A DNA stretch of 26,785 nt from a virus. Below, one piece after another: positions 26,461 through 26,785 of the stretch; position 1 is the first letter of the stretch, and each line of letters opens with the position of its first letter. The stretch is from positions 1 through 26,785 of the IMG/VR virus record IMGVR_UViG_3300032516_000162; one strand, given 5' to 3'. The notes under the pieces are model-generated. The model ran no database searches. It was not told the origin of the DNA and saw only the letters and a list, made by a program, of their open reading frames with translations. The translations under genes and the position numbers were made by a program.

Positions 26461-26785
26461 AGTGCCTCTCCTAATTTATTTACTATTACAATACGTTACC
26501 GTCTACGCCAAAATAATTGTTACAAATTGTTTTTTTGACGTTTCATTTCAGTAACAGCTGAACACCTTTGGTACCATGGGTTTGCAGGCAAATGTTACAA
26601 GTTACAGAGAATTGTGAAAATCAGAGACATGTATACGAAAAAAACACGCTTCTCGTGATGTCGCTATGGCACATGGGCAGATGAGAAGAAATATTTTTCT
26701 CGTATATGAGACTAGTTTTCGCTGTAACAATTGTAAAAATGTAACAACAACTGACTTCTTAAGACTAAGTTATTATTATTATAGG
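26461..26785. other. AT-rich leader of terL with GTTAC/GTAAC boxes
   Basis: No gene is seen. The block has seven GTTAC or GTAAC boxes (near 26495, 26519, 26551, 26593, 26601, 26723, 26740), four of them as TGTTACA/TGTAACA, two being close to TTGTTACAA. A hairpin-like CACGCTTCTCGTG lies near 26645. The right edge ends in a TTATTATTATTATA run. It may be the terminase promoter/operator, a packaging site or an origin; the sequence does not decide. Confidence 0.5.

Overview
The window is a piece of a tailed double-stranded DNA bacteriophage genome (Caudoviricetes), or a prophage or metagenomic contig of one. Evidence: a large terminase subunit with ATPase, zinc ribbon and nuclease motifs; a phage-style family A DNA polymerase without a 5'-exonuclease; a P22-type antirepressor N-terminal domain; dozens of small tightly packed genes with ATGA, GTGA or TTGA overlaps and strong Shine-Dalgarno sites; frequent GTG and TTG starts. 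The exported proteins have lipoproteins with lipoboxes and a beta-strand-rich repeat, which suggests a Gram-negative host. I see no integrase, structural gene or tRNA, so lifestyle and host genus stay open.

Layout. Positions 1-9150 are mostly rightward: a glycosyltransferase, a candidate structured RNA with its own promoter and terminator, DNA polymerase I, a lysine-rich repeat protein, the antirepressor-domain protein, a possible sliding clamp, RNase HII, then small unknown genes that end in an overlapping trio. One small exported protein (1895-2188) runs leftward between them. At about 9150-9310 the two transcription directions converge on a UUCG-loop hairpin. A sharp extended -10 promoter just before the hairpin suggests a roughly 65-base RNA.

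From 9310 to the end everything reads leftward. First come a KhpA-like KH protein, a DHH/DHHA1 phosphoesterase and a small protein, linked by ATGA overlaps. Next is a group of exported proteins: a CAP-domain lipoprotein, a repeat lipoprotein and a signal-peptide protein. Two of these carry the same 60-65 base terminator module directly after the stop codon, which looks like exchangeable moron cassettes. Between 13.5 and 24.5 kb lie about 25 small conserved-hypothetical phage genes, including a YkgJ-type cysteine cluster, a small helix-turn-helix protein, a DUF2314-like protein, a cysteine-rich zinc-ribbon protein, a HicA-fold protein and two more lysine-rich repeat proteins. A 400-base gene-free block at 16.4-16.8 kb is full of hairpins. 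The last gene is the terminase, preceded by an AT-rich region with iterated GTTAC/GTAAC boxes.

How they work together: polymerase, RNase HII and the possible clamp form a replication set. The KH protein, DHH nuclease and adjacent small-RNA locus look like an RNA-handling set. The exported group probably alters the host envelope. An exact nine-base motif, GGTATAAGG, stands in the correct orientation before at least four genes and is a candidate phage promoter element.
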